NCBI GenBank assembly: GCA_963933885.1
Contig: CAWVWF010000036.1
Coordinates: forward strand, 1-21,832
Origin: CAWVWF01 sp963933885
Lineage (GTDB): Bacteria; Bacteroidota; Bacteroidia; Flavobacteriales_C; GCA-002722245
Direction of reading: 5' to 3'
DNA length: 21,832 bases
Below are positions 1 to 7,349 of the stretch, piece after piece. Every line of letters starts with the position of its first letter. Positions within the stretch are counted from its first letter, which is position 1. A model generated the notes under the pieces. The model was not told where the DNA came from, did no database searches, and saw only the letters and a list, made by a program, of their open reading frames with translations. The position numbers and the translations under genes were made by a program.

Positions 1-109
1 TCTGTTTTTGAATTTCTACTATTTCATGTTTTTCTTTGCATGAGTTGATGATCCCAATTGAAATGAGAATGATTAATATCGAATAGTATTTTTTTCTTAT
101 GAGTTCCAA
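1..109 (-). CDS. Putative lipoprotein, N-terminal part only (runs off left edge)
   Basis: On the minus strand a frame stays open from about position 118 to the window edge. Read from the TTG at 109, it begins with two lysines (RKKYYS), then a hydrophobic isoleucine-rich stretch, then IINSC, which fits a lipobox with Cys24 as the lipidated residue, then a charged segment (KEKHEIVEIQKQ). This is the layout of a signal peptidase II lipoprotein exported to the envelope. No ATG precedes the hydrophobic stretch in this frame before a stop at 119-121, so TTG is the only obvious start. A weak -7-like TACTTTG lies about 20 bases upstream. Only 36 codons are visible, so the mature protein and its function cannot be named. 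It diverges from the M23 peptidase gene. Confidence 0.5.
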   Translation of the reverse strand, partial: MELIRKKYYSILIILISIGIINSCKEKHEIVEIQKQ

Positions 110-224
110 TTCTTTTAATTATATCGACAAAGTAACGAAAAAATGGGCTGTTTGAGGTTGTTAACAGTCTTGTATTTATCTAAAGTGTTGTAGTTGTATT
201 CGTTGTGATTTAATTAAAACTGGA

Positions 225-251
225 TTGTTAATAAAAAAACACCTAACTTCG
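225..251 (+). promoter_or_regulatory. Probable promoter of the M23 peptidase gene
   Basis: TTG at 225-227, a 16-base spacer, and TAACTTCG at 244-251 resemble the Bacteroidota housekeeping promoter (TTG, 17-23 bases, TAnnTTTG), with one mismatch in the -7 element and a slightly short spacer. The predicted transcript start is about 15-20 bases ahead of the ATG at 274. Confidence 0.45.
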
Positions 252-273
252 CGCCAGAATTAAAATTGTGTGA

Positions 274-1269
274 ATGAAAAGTGTGAAGTTTGTATTTTTG
301 ATTGGACTTAGTATTGTGTTTTTAGGAACTCTTTTAGGAGGCTCTGGCTTAAACGTTGAAACTCCGGTTACTTCTGAAGAAATTGTAGGAGGTTATTTTG
401 AAACTTTAAAATCTAAATTTGATAAGGGTATTTCAGAAAAGGAATTAGTGAACATAGTTGATAGTTTATTAGAGAAAGAAGAAGTTGATCCTAGAATAAT
501 ATCTTTTTTGAATTCTAAAATTAAGAAAGAGTACGGTTCACCTTGGCCGATGGATACTAATTCTTACCCTGCAGATAATCATTATCATTCATGGAATACT
601 TTAATGGCTCATCCTTATAAAAATAACATTTCAAGAGGTGATTCACAGTTGACATTATCTTTAACTGATTCATATATGGATTGTGGTTACGAACATCCTT
701 TTAAAGGTATAGTTACTTCTCGTTTTGGATGGAGAGGGAAGAAACATCACAACGGAATTGATATTGATCTTGTAAGGGGTGATACTGTAAATAACGTTTT
801 CAGAGGTGTTGTTAGGTTAGCTAAATGGACAGGAGGATATGGAAGGACAGTTGTAGTTAGACATCATAATGGTTTGGAAACAATCTATGCTCATTTATAT
901 AAGATATTCGTAAAGGCTGGTGATGTTATTGATCCAGGACAAGCATTAGGAAGAGGAGGTAACTCGGGGGCATCTAGAGGAAGTCATTTACATTTTGAAA
1001 CTAGGTTTAAAGGAAAGCCCATTAATCCAGAAAGTTTGATTGATTTTAAAGGTTTTTCTCTGATTTCAGATTCATTGATCGTTAGGAAAACTCGTACAGG
1101 ATATGTATCATTTCAACCAGGAACTCAGTTTCATTCAATTAGAAATGGAGACTTTTTATATAAGATAGCTAATAAATATGGTGTTTCAGTTAAACAGTTA
1201 TGCAAGTGGAACCACATAAAACGAAGTCATTTATTAATTGTGGGGAAAACGTTAATGGTTAGTGAATAA
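274..1269 (+). CDS. Secreted M23-family peptidase with C-terminal LysM domain
   Basis: This is a predicted zinc metallopeptidase of the M23 (lysostaphin/LytM) family that acts on peptidoglycan cross-links in the periplasm. The 331-residue protein opens with a hydrophobic segment (about residues 5-24) that serves as signal peptide or anchor. The M23 core spans about 140-255 and has the zinc ligands in HNGID (His159, Asp163) and HLH (His238, His240), plus YAHL around His207. All catalytic positions seem intact, so it is probably active rather than an EnvC-like activator. Residues about 286-329 (FHSIRNGDFLYKIANKYGVS) form one LysM domain, which binds glycan chains. Many family members carry LysM before the peptidase; here it comes after. 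The ATG at 274 suits the signal peptide. The 3' end overlaps the convergent leucine-rich-repeat gene by 11 bases. Confidence 0.9.
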   Translation: MKSVKFVFLIGLSIVFLGTLLGGSGLNVETPVTSEEIVGGYFETLKSKFDKGISEKELVNIVDSLLEKEEVDPRIISFLNSKIKKEYGSPWPMDTNSYPADNHYHSWNTLMAHPYKNNISRGDSQLTLSLTDSYMDCGYEHPFKGIVTSRFGWRGKKHHNGIDIDLVRGDTVNNVFRGVVRLAKWTGGYGRTVVVRHHNGLETIYAHLYKIFVKAGDVIDPGQALGRGGNSGASRGSHLHFETRFKGKPINPESLIDFKGFSLISDSLIVRKTRTGYVSFQPGTQFHSIRNGDFLYKIANKYGVSVKQLCKWNHIKRSHLLIVGKTLMVSE

Positions 1270-2125
1270 CTTTACATTGAGGTAAAAGTATTTGTATAAT
1301 ATTAATTTCATATTTTGAAATCGGGTTACCGCGTAAATCTAGAACTTCTAATCCTCGTAAATTAGCAACTTCTTCAGGTAACTTGCTTATTTGGTTGTTT
1401 CTTAAACTCAATTCCCTTAAAGTCTTAGCTCTAATTAATTCCATTGGAAATTCCTTTATATTATTTTTATCTAAAATTAATGTAGATATTTTTGTATTGC
1501 TACAAAATCCTGAGTCCACCTTTTCTATATTACAATCAACCATAACAATATTACTGAGTTTATTGTTGTTTTCCATTCCTTTAGGGAATTCTTTTAGATT
1601 GCATTTGAAAATTGTTAAACTCTTTAAACTGTACAATCCTTTAAGTGCTTCTTTAGTGAAAAGTGTATCTGCATCATTGGATTGAATTTCTAAAGTTTGT
1701 AATTGATTCAACCTCGAAAAGTTGTTTGGAAAACTATCAATTGATGTGTAATGAAGTTTTAATATTTTCAGAGACTTAAGGTTTCCAAAAGATTCAGGTA
1801 ACTTTTTTAATGGGTTTTGCGAACTTGATAAGTACATCAAGTTTTTAAAACTTCCAATTATCTCAGGAAAACTATCCACACTATTATTTTGCAACTCAAA
1901 AACGTAAAGCTGATTTAGCTTTTTTAGCTTGTTAAAACCTTTATTTAAGTCTTCTCCATGAGACTTAATTTTGAATGCTTCTTTGTGGTTTTTTAATGCG
2001 CCATAATAAGTAGGGTAAATAGTTGATCCATAAGGACCGTAAAGCTGAAAGGCATCAAATTTTTGTTGAGCTGTACAAAATAAAGAGCTCAAGAAAATTA
2101 TTAAAATTGATGAAAATTTCAGCAT
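1259..2125 (-). CDS. Secreted leucine-rich-repeat protein
   Basis: From the ATG at 2125 this encodes 288 residues: a signal peptide (MLKFSSILIIFLSSLFCTAQ, cleavage probably after CTA), about 55 residues of unique sequence, then roughly nine leucine-rich repeats of about 23 residues to the C-terminus (for example LRELSLRNNQISKLP and LEVLDLRGNPISKYE). An in-frame ATG nine codons upstream would put NNCYLEA ahead of the signal peptide, so the later start is preferred. Such repeats form a curved solenoid used for protein binding; no enzymatic domain is visible. There is no type IX secretion C-terminal domain and no good lipobox, so the mature protein is probably periplasmic. The binding partner cannot be told from the sequence. 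The gene converges on the M23 peptidase and diverges from rpoD. Confidence 0.85.
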   Translation of the reverse strand: MLKFSSILIIFLSSLFCTAQQKFDAFQLYGPYGSTIYPTYYGALKNHKEAFKIKSHGEDLNKGFNKLKKLNQLYVFELQNNSVDSFPEIIGSFKNLMYLSSSQNPLKKLPESFGNLKSLKILKLHYTSIDSFPNNFSRLNQLQTLEIQSNDADTLFTKEALKGLYSLKSLTIFKCNLKEFPKGMENNNKLSNIVMVDCNIEKVDSGFCSNTKISTLILDKNNIKEFPMELIRAKTLRELSLRNNQISKLPEEVANLRGLEVLDLRGNPISKYEINIIQILLPQCKVIH

Positions 2126-2211
2126 AGCCTCAAGATAACAATTATTGTGCAATCATTATGTTTAATAAATGGTTATTAACATACCTAATGGGATAATATG
2201 ATAAGAAAAAC

Positions 2212-2241
2212 TTGCAGGATCAAGGTATTAGAGTAATTTTG
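2212..2241 (+). promoter_or_regulatory. Promoter of rpoD (Bacteroidota housekeeping type)
   Basis: TTG at 2212-2214, a 19-base spacer, and TAATTTTG at 2234-2241 match the TTG-N19-TAnnTTTG consensus of the primary sigma factor in Bacteroidota at every defined position. The -7 element lies 32 bases before the rpoD ATG at 2274. Since RpoD itself reads such promoters, the gene is probably autoregulated. Confidence 0.75.
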
Positions 2242-2273
2242 TAATAATTAGTATAACTACTTTAATTATCTCA

Positions 2274-3137
2274 ATGAGGCAGCTAAAAATTACCAAGTCA
2301 ATTACGAATAGAGATAGTCTAACATTAGACAAGTATCTTCATGACATAAGCAGAGAAGATTTGATTACTTCTGAAGAGGAAGTAGTACTAGCTGTTAAGA
2401 TTAGAGATGGAGATGAACGTGCATTGGAAAAATTGGTTAGAGCCAATTTAAGATTTGTTGTTTCTGTATCTAAACAATATCAAAATCAAGGTTTAACATT
2501 ACCTGATTTAATTAACGAAGGAAACTTAGGATTGATAAAAGCTGCTCAACGTTTCGATGAAACTAGAGGGTTTAAGTTTATATCTTATGCTGTATGGTGG
2601 ATTAGACAATCAATTATATCTTCGATTGCTGAGAATTCAAGGATGATTAGATTACCACTTAACAAAGTAGGTAACCTTACTAAGATTAAAAGAGGTATTT
2701 CTGAATTAGAGCAGTACTTGGAAAGAGAACCAACTGTTGATGAAATTGCTGATAAAGTTGAAATGTCAAGTAAAGATGTTGAATCATCTATTAGTATATC
2801 TGGTCGTCATCAAAGTTTAGATGCACCGTTTTCAGAAGGTGAAGATCATGGATTGATTGACGTTATGGAAGATAGTAGTGCTCCCAAAGCTGATAGAGAT
2901 TTAATGCTTCATTCTTTAAGACAAGAGATAGCAAGATCTTTAGAGACTTTAACTGATCGTGAAAGTGATGTATTAAAAATGTTCTTCGGAATAGGGATGA
3001 CTCATCCATACTCATTAGATGAAATTGGTGATAAGCATGGCTTAACTAGAGAACGTGTTAGACAGATAAAAGAAAAGGCTGTTAAGCGTTTAAAGCATCA
3101 TACAAAGAGTAAATTGTTAAAAGAATACTTAGGTTAA
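2274..3137 (+). CDS. rpoD: RNA polymerase sigma factor RpoD/SigA
   Basis: The sigma-70 subunit directs core RNA polymerase to promoters. The 287-residue protein has the short Bacteroidota layout without region 1.1: region 1.2 at about 16-45, region 2 at about 50-130 with the core-binding and -7-melting block (LRFVVSVSKQYQNQGLTLPD, then FKFISYAVWWIRQSI), region 3 at about 135-205, and region 4 at about 222-287 with the helix-turn-helix SLDEIGDKHGLTRERVRQIK at 247-266. The N-terminal MRQLKIT is typical of flavobacterial RpoD. The end of region 2 reads ISSIAENSRMIRLP where many flavobacteria have LQALAEQSRIVRLP, so a closely related group 2 paralogue is possible. It diverges from the leucine-rich-repeat gene and its stop lies three bases from the convergent DUF349 gene. 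Confidence 0.9.
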   Translation: MRQLKITKSITNRDSLTLDKYLHDISREDLITSEEEVVLAVKIRDGDERALEKLVRANLRFVVSVSKQYQNQGLTLPDLINEGNLGLIKAAQRFDETRGFKFISYAVWWIRQSIISSIAENSRMIRLPLNKVGNLTKIKRGISELEQYLEREPTVDEIADKVEMSSKDVESSISISGRHQSLDAPFSEGEDHGLIDVMEDSSAPKADRDLMLHSLRQEIARSLETLTDRESDVLKMFFGIGMTHPYSLDEIGDKHGLTRERVRQIKEKAVKRLKHHTKSKLLKEYLG

Positions 3138-3140
3138 TAA

Positions 3141-4760
3141 TTAACTACGAAGTATTTTAAGCTTTTTCTTAATATCAATTATTTCATTTTTATAGTTCTT
3201 AATTTTTAATTGAACCTCTTCTAGTAATTTGGAAGCACCTTTTGAATTTCCAAAGAATCCAAGGTTGTTCTCGTATTGTGTGATTTCCTTTTGAACCTTA
3301 TCCAATTGAGATTTAAGATTTGTTGATTCCATTTGAATTATATCTTGGTTGTTTTCAAAGGTCTTATAAATCTCTATTTTTAAATTGAAATTGTCATTTA
3401 TGAAATTTTGAAGAGAAGTGTTGTTTTTTTGTAAAACACCTTCAAGCTTTGTATTGAATTCCTTTCTTAAGTCATTACTCTTTTTAGTATGTACTCTTTC
3501 TGTTTTAAGCCATTCAGTATAGAAGCCTTCAATGTTTTTGATGTCAGTTTCGTCCTCTTTTAAACTAGCTATAACTGTTTCTTTTTCTGTGTTAACAGTA
3601 TCTTTTTCTTTATTTGCTAGTTTTCCCGCTTGCTTTTTCCTGTCAAAAAAGGTATTACAAGATTTTTGAAATTTATGCCATAAGAATTGCTCATCTCTTT
3701 GATGAACAGCACCAACACTTTTCCATTTTTTTTGTAATTCAATAAACTTTACGTTTGCTAAATCGTAATCATCAGAATCTCTAAATGATTCAGCAGTTTT
3801 ACAAATATCTAACTTCAATTTTTTATTTACTTTGTACTTTTCTTTTTCTTCATCATAAAATACTTTTTTAGTTTCGAAAAAGTCATCACAAATACTTCTG
3901 TATTCATTCCATATTTCATTCTTGTTTTCTGAAGGAACATGACCAAGTTGCTTCCACTTTTTCTGACAATCAAGTATTATATCAGTTTTAGATTTCCAGT
4001 CTCTATGGTTTTTCAGTTTAGAAATATCGATAGTTTTAATAATTTCAACTATTTCCACTTTCTCTTTTAGATTTTCTACTTGCTGTTCTTTTTCAGAAGC
4101 TTTGTACTCATTAAAGCTATTATACAGCGTTTCTAAATGGTTATGGTAACTGTTCCAGTATTCTTTTTGCTCTTCTTTTTTAATTGGACCAACACTTTCC
4201 CATTCGTTTCTGAGCTTTTTAATCTCGCTCATTAAGTTTCTAGAAACAACCTCTTTTGTACATGACTCAAGTTTTTCTAAAATCGATTTTTTTAGTTGCT
4301 GATTCCTTTTTAAATCATGTTCCTGAATAGCCTTGTATATATTAATATTGTAGTAGAAATCTTCAATTAATTTCGAGAATTTCTTGTCAAGATCTTTTAA
4401 TTTGAAAGCACCTTTTTCACTTTCTTTATTCCAGTTTTCTCTTATTACTTTGATTGAAGAGAAGGCTTTACCAATGTTTTCTTCATTTTTGATTAACTCA
4501 GAAAGTTCTTCAATTAATTCCTCTTTTCTTGTTTTAAGTTTCTCTTCTTCAAGTTTTAAAAGAGAACGCTCTTCTTTAATCTTTTTATCAATTTCAGAAA
4601 ATAAATCTTGCGCTAGCAGCTTATTAATGTCCTCTTCTTCTGATTCGTCATTCTTAATAAGTTTGAATTTCCCTTCAATTTCCTGTACCAACTTCAGTTG
4701 TTGTAGAATATTTTCGGATTTCAGTAATGATTTTAATTCTTGAACGATAGAAGTGTACAT
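3141..4760 (-). CDS. DUF349 domain coiled-coil protein
   Basis: The 539-residue, Lys/Glu-rich, largely helical protein contains about five DUF349 units of some 70 residues, each with a W-x-x-hG-x-hP-like core followed by an aromatic helix. The clearest are LRNEWESVGPI, CQKKWKQLGHVP with CDDFFETKK, and LQKKWKSVGAV with CNTFFDRKK; the first and last units are more divergent. The C-terminus is a long coiled coil. No signal peptide is seen, so it is cytoplasmic. DUF349 proteins are common in Bacteroidota but their molecular role is not settled. I take the ATG at 4760 (MYTSIVQELKSLLKS) rather than one 18 codons upstream, because the extra segment (MLYYFVFLYCSLKQKAFL) is unlike the family and covers the likely promoter. 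Convergent with rpoD. Confidence 0.8.
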   Translation of the reverse strand: MYTSIVQELKSLLKSENILQQLKLVQEIEGKFKLIKNDESEEEDINKLLAQDLFSEIDKKIKEERSLLKLEEEKLKTRKEELIEELSELIKNEENIGKAFSSIKVIRENWNKESEKGAFKLKDLDKKFSKLIEDFYYNINIYKAIQEHDLKRNQQLKKSILEKLESCTKEVVSRNLMSEIKKLRNEWESVGPIKKEEQKEYWNSYHNHLETLYNSFNEYKASEKEQQVENLKEKVEIVEIIKTIDISKLKNHRDWKSKTDIILDCQKKWKQLGHVPSENKNEIWNEYRSICDDFFETKKVFYDEEKEKYKVNKKLKLDICKTAESFRDSDDYDLANVKFIELQKKWKSVGAVHQRDEQFLWHKFQKSCNTFFDRKKQAGKLANKEKDTVNTEKETVIASLKEDETDIKNIEGFYTEWLKTERVHTKKSNDLRKEFNTKLEGVLQKNNTSLQNFINDNFNLKIEIYKTFENNQDIIQMESTNLKSQLDKVQKEITQYENNLGFFGNSKGASKLLEEVQLKIKNYKNEIIDIKKKLKILRS

Positions 4761-4784
4761 TAGAAAAGCTTTTTGTTTCAGACT

Positions 4785-4814
4785 ACAATATAGGAAAACG
4801 AAATAGTATAACAA
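4785..4814 (-). promoter_or_regulatory. Possible promoter of the DUF349 gene
   Basis: Read on the minus strand: TTG (4814-4812), a 19-base spacer, and TATATTGT (4792-4785), a degenerate match to TAnnTTTG. It lies about 25 bases before the ATG at 4760. The spacing is ideal but two -7 positions deviate. Confidence 0.3.
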
Positions 4815-4844
4815 CTTTATTTTGGTTTGAAGTATCTTTACATT

Positions 4845-5969
4845 GTGGGTAAAAAAGTAATTGTATCTGTAATTAACGATTTAGTGAGTGATCAAAGGGT
4901 TCATAGAACCTGTAGTACACTACATGAAATGGGGCTAGAAGTATGTTTAGTAGGTAGGGAAATGCGTAAAAGTGTTGAGCTAGAACCTAGGAAGTATAAA
5001 ACTCATCGAATGAAACTATATTTCGAAAAAGGCGCTTTGTTTTATGCCGAGTATAATTTCAGACTCTTTTTGTATTTATTATTCCATAATTATTCCATTT
5101 TACACAGTAATGATCTTGATACTCTTCTAGCAAATTATCTCGCTAAGAAAGTGAAAGGAGGGAAGCTCGTTTACGATAGTCATGAGTATTTTTTGGAAGT
5201 TCCTGAATTAGTAAGTCGTCCAAAAGTAAAGAATGCATGGGGACGTATTGAACGTTTTATTTTCCCTAAATTAAAACATGTCTTTACAGTCAATAAATCC
5301 ATTGCTGATATATATGAGAAACAGTATGGAGTAGTTTTGAAAATAATGAGGAATGTACCTGTTGCTCAAAATAAAACTAATGTGTCAATTAAGAGTAGAG
5401 CTGAATTGGGCTTGCCAGAAGATAAGAGAATTATATTATTACAAGGTGCAGGTATTAATGTCGACAGAGGTAGTGAGGAAATCCTTACAGCTATGCAATG
5501 GATAGATGCGGTATTCTTAATTGTTGGTACTGGAGATGTTTTACCACAACTGAAAGAAATGGTTAAATCCTTGAAGTTGGAAAGTAAAGTTTTTTTTACT
5601 GGTAGAGTTCCCTTTCAAAAATTAATGGAGTATACCGCTGTTGCTGATGTTGGTGTTACATTAGATAAAGACACAAACCTTAATTATAAATTTTCTTTAC
5701 CTAATAAATTATTCGATTATATACATGCAGATCTTCCTGTAATTGCTTCCAATTTAGTTGAAGTGAAAAGAATAATTTCGGAGTATAAAGTTGGGCTGGT
5801 TTTATCAAATCATAATCCGAAAGAAATGGCAAGAGAGATTTCTGAATTTTTACAAAATGAAACACTATTTTCGCAAACCAAAATCAATACTTTGAAAGCT
5901 AAATCATTATTGAATTGGGAAGTGGAAAAACAAGTACTCATTAAAGAATATGAATTGTTAATTGGCTAA
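4845..5969 (+). CDS. Glycosyltransferase family 4 protein
   Basis: A predicted GT-B fold glycosyltransferase that moves a sugar from a nucleotide donor to a surface glycan at the inner face of the cytoplasmic membrane. The N-terminal Rossmann half starts with KVIVSVINDLVSDQRVHR, followed by LVYDSHEYFLEVPEL and FIFPKLKHVFTVN. The donor-binding half has LQGAGINVDRGSEEI, then FTGRVPF, and SLPNKLFDYIHADLPVIAS, where family 4 has its nucleotide-sugar site. No ATG exists ahead of the conserved first strand. GTG at 4845 gives MGKKVIVSV and 374 residues, the best family match; a TTG at 4827 would add six residues. A -7-like TATCTTTA at 4833-4840 ends just before the GTG, so the start or the promoter remains uncertain. 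The 3' end overlaps the next glycosyltransferase gene by eight bases. Donor and acceptor cannot be told. Confidence 0.85.
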   Translation: MGKKVIVSVINDLVSDQRVHRTCSTLHEMGLEVCLVGREMRKSVELEPRKYKTHRMKLYFEKGALFYAEYNFRLFLYLLFHNYSILHSNDLDTLLANYLAKKVKGGKLVYDSHEYFLEVPELVSRPKVKNAWGRIERFIFPKLKHVFTVNKSIADIYEKQYGVVLKIMRNVPVAQNKTNVSIKSRAELGLPEDKRIILLQGAGINVDRGSEEILTAMQWIDAVFLIVGTGDVLPQLKEMVKSLKLESKVFFTGRVPFQKLMEYTAVADVGVTLDKDTNLNYKFSLPNKLFDYIHADLPVIASNLVEVKRIISEYKVGLVLSNHNPKEMAREISEFLQNETLFSQTKINTLKAKSLLNWEVEKQVLIKEYELLIG

Positions 5970-7080
5970 ACATATACACATAGTTTCCTTTTCAATTCCT
6001 TTTCCAGCTAATTATGGAGGAGTTATAGATGTATTCTATAAAATCAAATCTTTATATAAAGCTGGTGTTCAAATTACTTTACATTGTTTTAAATACGATA
6101 GGGAAGAAGCTATAGAGCTTAATGAGTATTGCAAAGAGGTTTTTTATTATGATAGAAAAATGACGGGATTTCAATTGGCTAGTAAACTTCCATTTATTGT
6201 TTCCTCAAGAACAAACCAGCTGCTTTTATCAAATTTATTAAAGGACAGTTCTCCGATCTTATTTGAAGGATTGCATACATGTGCTTTAGTGAATAACCCT
6301 AAACTTTCGGAAAGAAAAAGAATCATAAGATCACATAATATAGAACACGACTATTATGCTCAACTGGCAACAATAGAATCAAATTTTTTAAAACGTTTCT
6401 ACTTTAAGGCGGAAGCAAAAAAATTGAAAAGATTTGAAGAAGTAGCAATGAGCTCGGCAGACTATATCTTAGGTATTTCCAAAAAAGATTGTCAGTATTT
6501 AGAAAAAAAATACAATAAAACGATTCATGTCAGTGCTTTTCATGCTTATGAAAAGGTAGAGACACCAACTGAAACAAAACCATTCGCTTTTTATCATGGT
6601 AATCTTGGAGTAGGGGAGAATAACGAAGCTGCATTGTTCTTAGTTAATTCTGTATTCAATAAAGTAGATTTCCCTCTTGTAATTGCAGGAAATCAACCTT
6701 CTAAAGAATTGATTAAAGCTTGTGAAAATAATTCCAACGTAAGCTTAAAGCCAAATACGTCATCTAACGAAATAGAGACGCTTTTAATGATTGCACACAT
6801 AAATGTTTTACCAACATTTCAAAGTACCGGAATTAAGCTTAAACTACTCTCTGCTTTGTTTTCAGGGAATCATTGTTTAGTGAATGAACCTATGGTTGTA
6901 GGAACAGGTTTGGAAAGTTTGGTTGAAACAGCGAATTCTTCAGATGAATTTATATCTGAGGTTATACGTTTAAAAGATGTTGGATCAATTAAAGCTACAG
7001 ATTCTAGAGTTCAAATCTTGGAGCCGTTTACCAATAAAGTTGTAGTATCTCGAATAATCGATTTACTTAATGAAGTTTAA
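5962..7080 (+). CDS. Glycosyltransferase (GT-B type, flavobacterial family)
   Basis: The 372-residue protein starts HIHIVSFSIPFPANYGGVID, the N-terminal signature of a conserved flavobacterial glycosyltransferase group, and continues with RIIRSHNIEHDYYAQLA and the C-terminal block STGIKLKLLSALFSGNHCLV, which corresponds to the donor-binding region. The only plausible start is TTG at 5962, which lies inside the end of the preceding gene (eight-base overlap), so the two are probably translationally coupled and share an operon. They would act in one polysaccharide or glycolipid pathway. A 3' remnant of a methyltransferase gene follows. No signal peptide or membrane helix is visible, so it is cytoplasmic or peripherally membrane-bound. 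Its sugar specificity is unknown. Confidence 0.8.
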   Translation: MAKHIHIVSFSIPFPANYGGVIDVFYKIKSLYKAGVQITLHCFKYDREEAIELNEYCKEVFYYDRKMTGFQLASKLPFIVSSRTNQLLLSNLLKDSSPILFEGLHTCALVNNPKLSERKRIIRSHNIEHDYYAQLATIESNFLKRFYFKAEAKKLKRFEEVAMSSADYILGISKKDCQYLEKKYNKTIHVSAFHAYEKVETPTETKPFAFYHGNLGVGENNEAALFLVNSVFNKVDFPLVIAGNQPSKELIKACENNSNVSLKPNTSSNEIETLLMIAHINVLPTFQSTGIKLKLLSALFSGNHCLVNEPMVVGTGLESLVETANSSDEFISEVIRLKDVGSIKATDSRVQILEPFTNKVVVSRIIDLLNEV

Positions 7081-7092
7081 TTTATAAGCTTT

Positions 7093-7346
7093 TTGAAATT
7101 TTCTCTGAAGGACATTGCAGACTATTATAGTACTACTCAAGTTCTTTTCGAAACATTACAGAAAAATAATTATTTCATTATGGTATTCGGGATTAGAAAA
7201 CCAAAAGCACCTCTTAGATATATAAGTTGTTCCATCCTAAGATCTCTTGATATACTAAGACACATTATGAATTCGGTGCTATCAGTTTTAATACTTAACA
7301 AAGGATTAATGGAAATATTAAATAGTCTTAATAGTGATGTAATATC
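7093..7346 (+). pseudogene. Decayed N-terminal fragment of a class I methyltransferase gene
   Basis: Directly after the glycosyltransferase pair, one frame reads SLKDIADYYSTTQVLFETLQ (from 7102), which resembles the start of a group of small class I SAM-dependent methyltransferases (IAxYYxxTQxxYExxW). About 30 bases on, the matching continuation HYGIRD (7176-7193) appears in another frame and runs through stops at 7194 and 7215 with KTKSTS between them, like the family's HYGIWDxxTKxF. So the gene has at least one frameshift and several stops, and the SAM-binding glycine loop is missing. An 86-codon open frame beginning TTG at 7093 survives by chance but its latter part does not look like a real protein. 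It was probably the third gene of the polysaccharide operon. Identification is by motif memory, so confidence is moderate. Confidence 0.5.
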
Positions 7347-7349
7347 CTT

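Noticed and set aside
121..200. Short inverted repeat around GTTAAC as an operator
   Set aside because: The matching arms are only about five bases and are expected by chance in AT-rich DNA.
2126..2152. Upstream ATG start for the leucine-rich-repeat gene
   Set aside because: It would put nine residues ahead of a normal signal peptide; the later ATG at 2125 gives a typical secreted N-terminus.
4384..4743. Open plus-strand frame of 119 codons, Ser/Phe-rich
   Set aside because: It is the antisense of the Lys/Glu-rich DUF349 coding sequence (Lys and Glu codons read as Phe, Leu and Ser), with no sign of a real protein.
4761..4814. Upstream ATG start for the DUF349 gene
   Set aside because: The added hydrophobic segment is unlike the family and overlaps the probable promoter.
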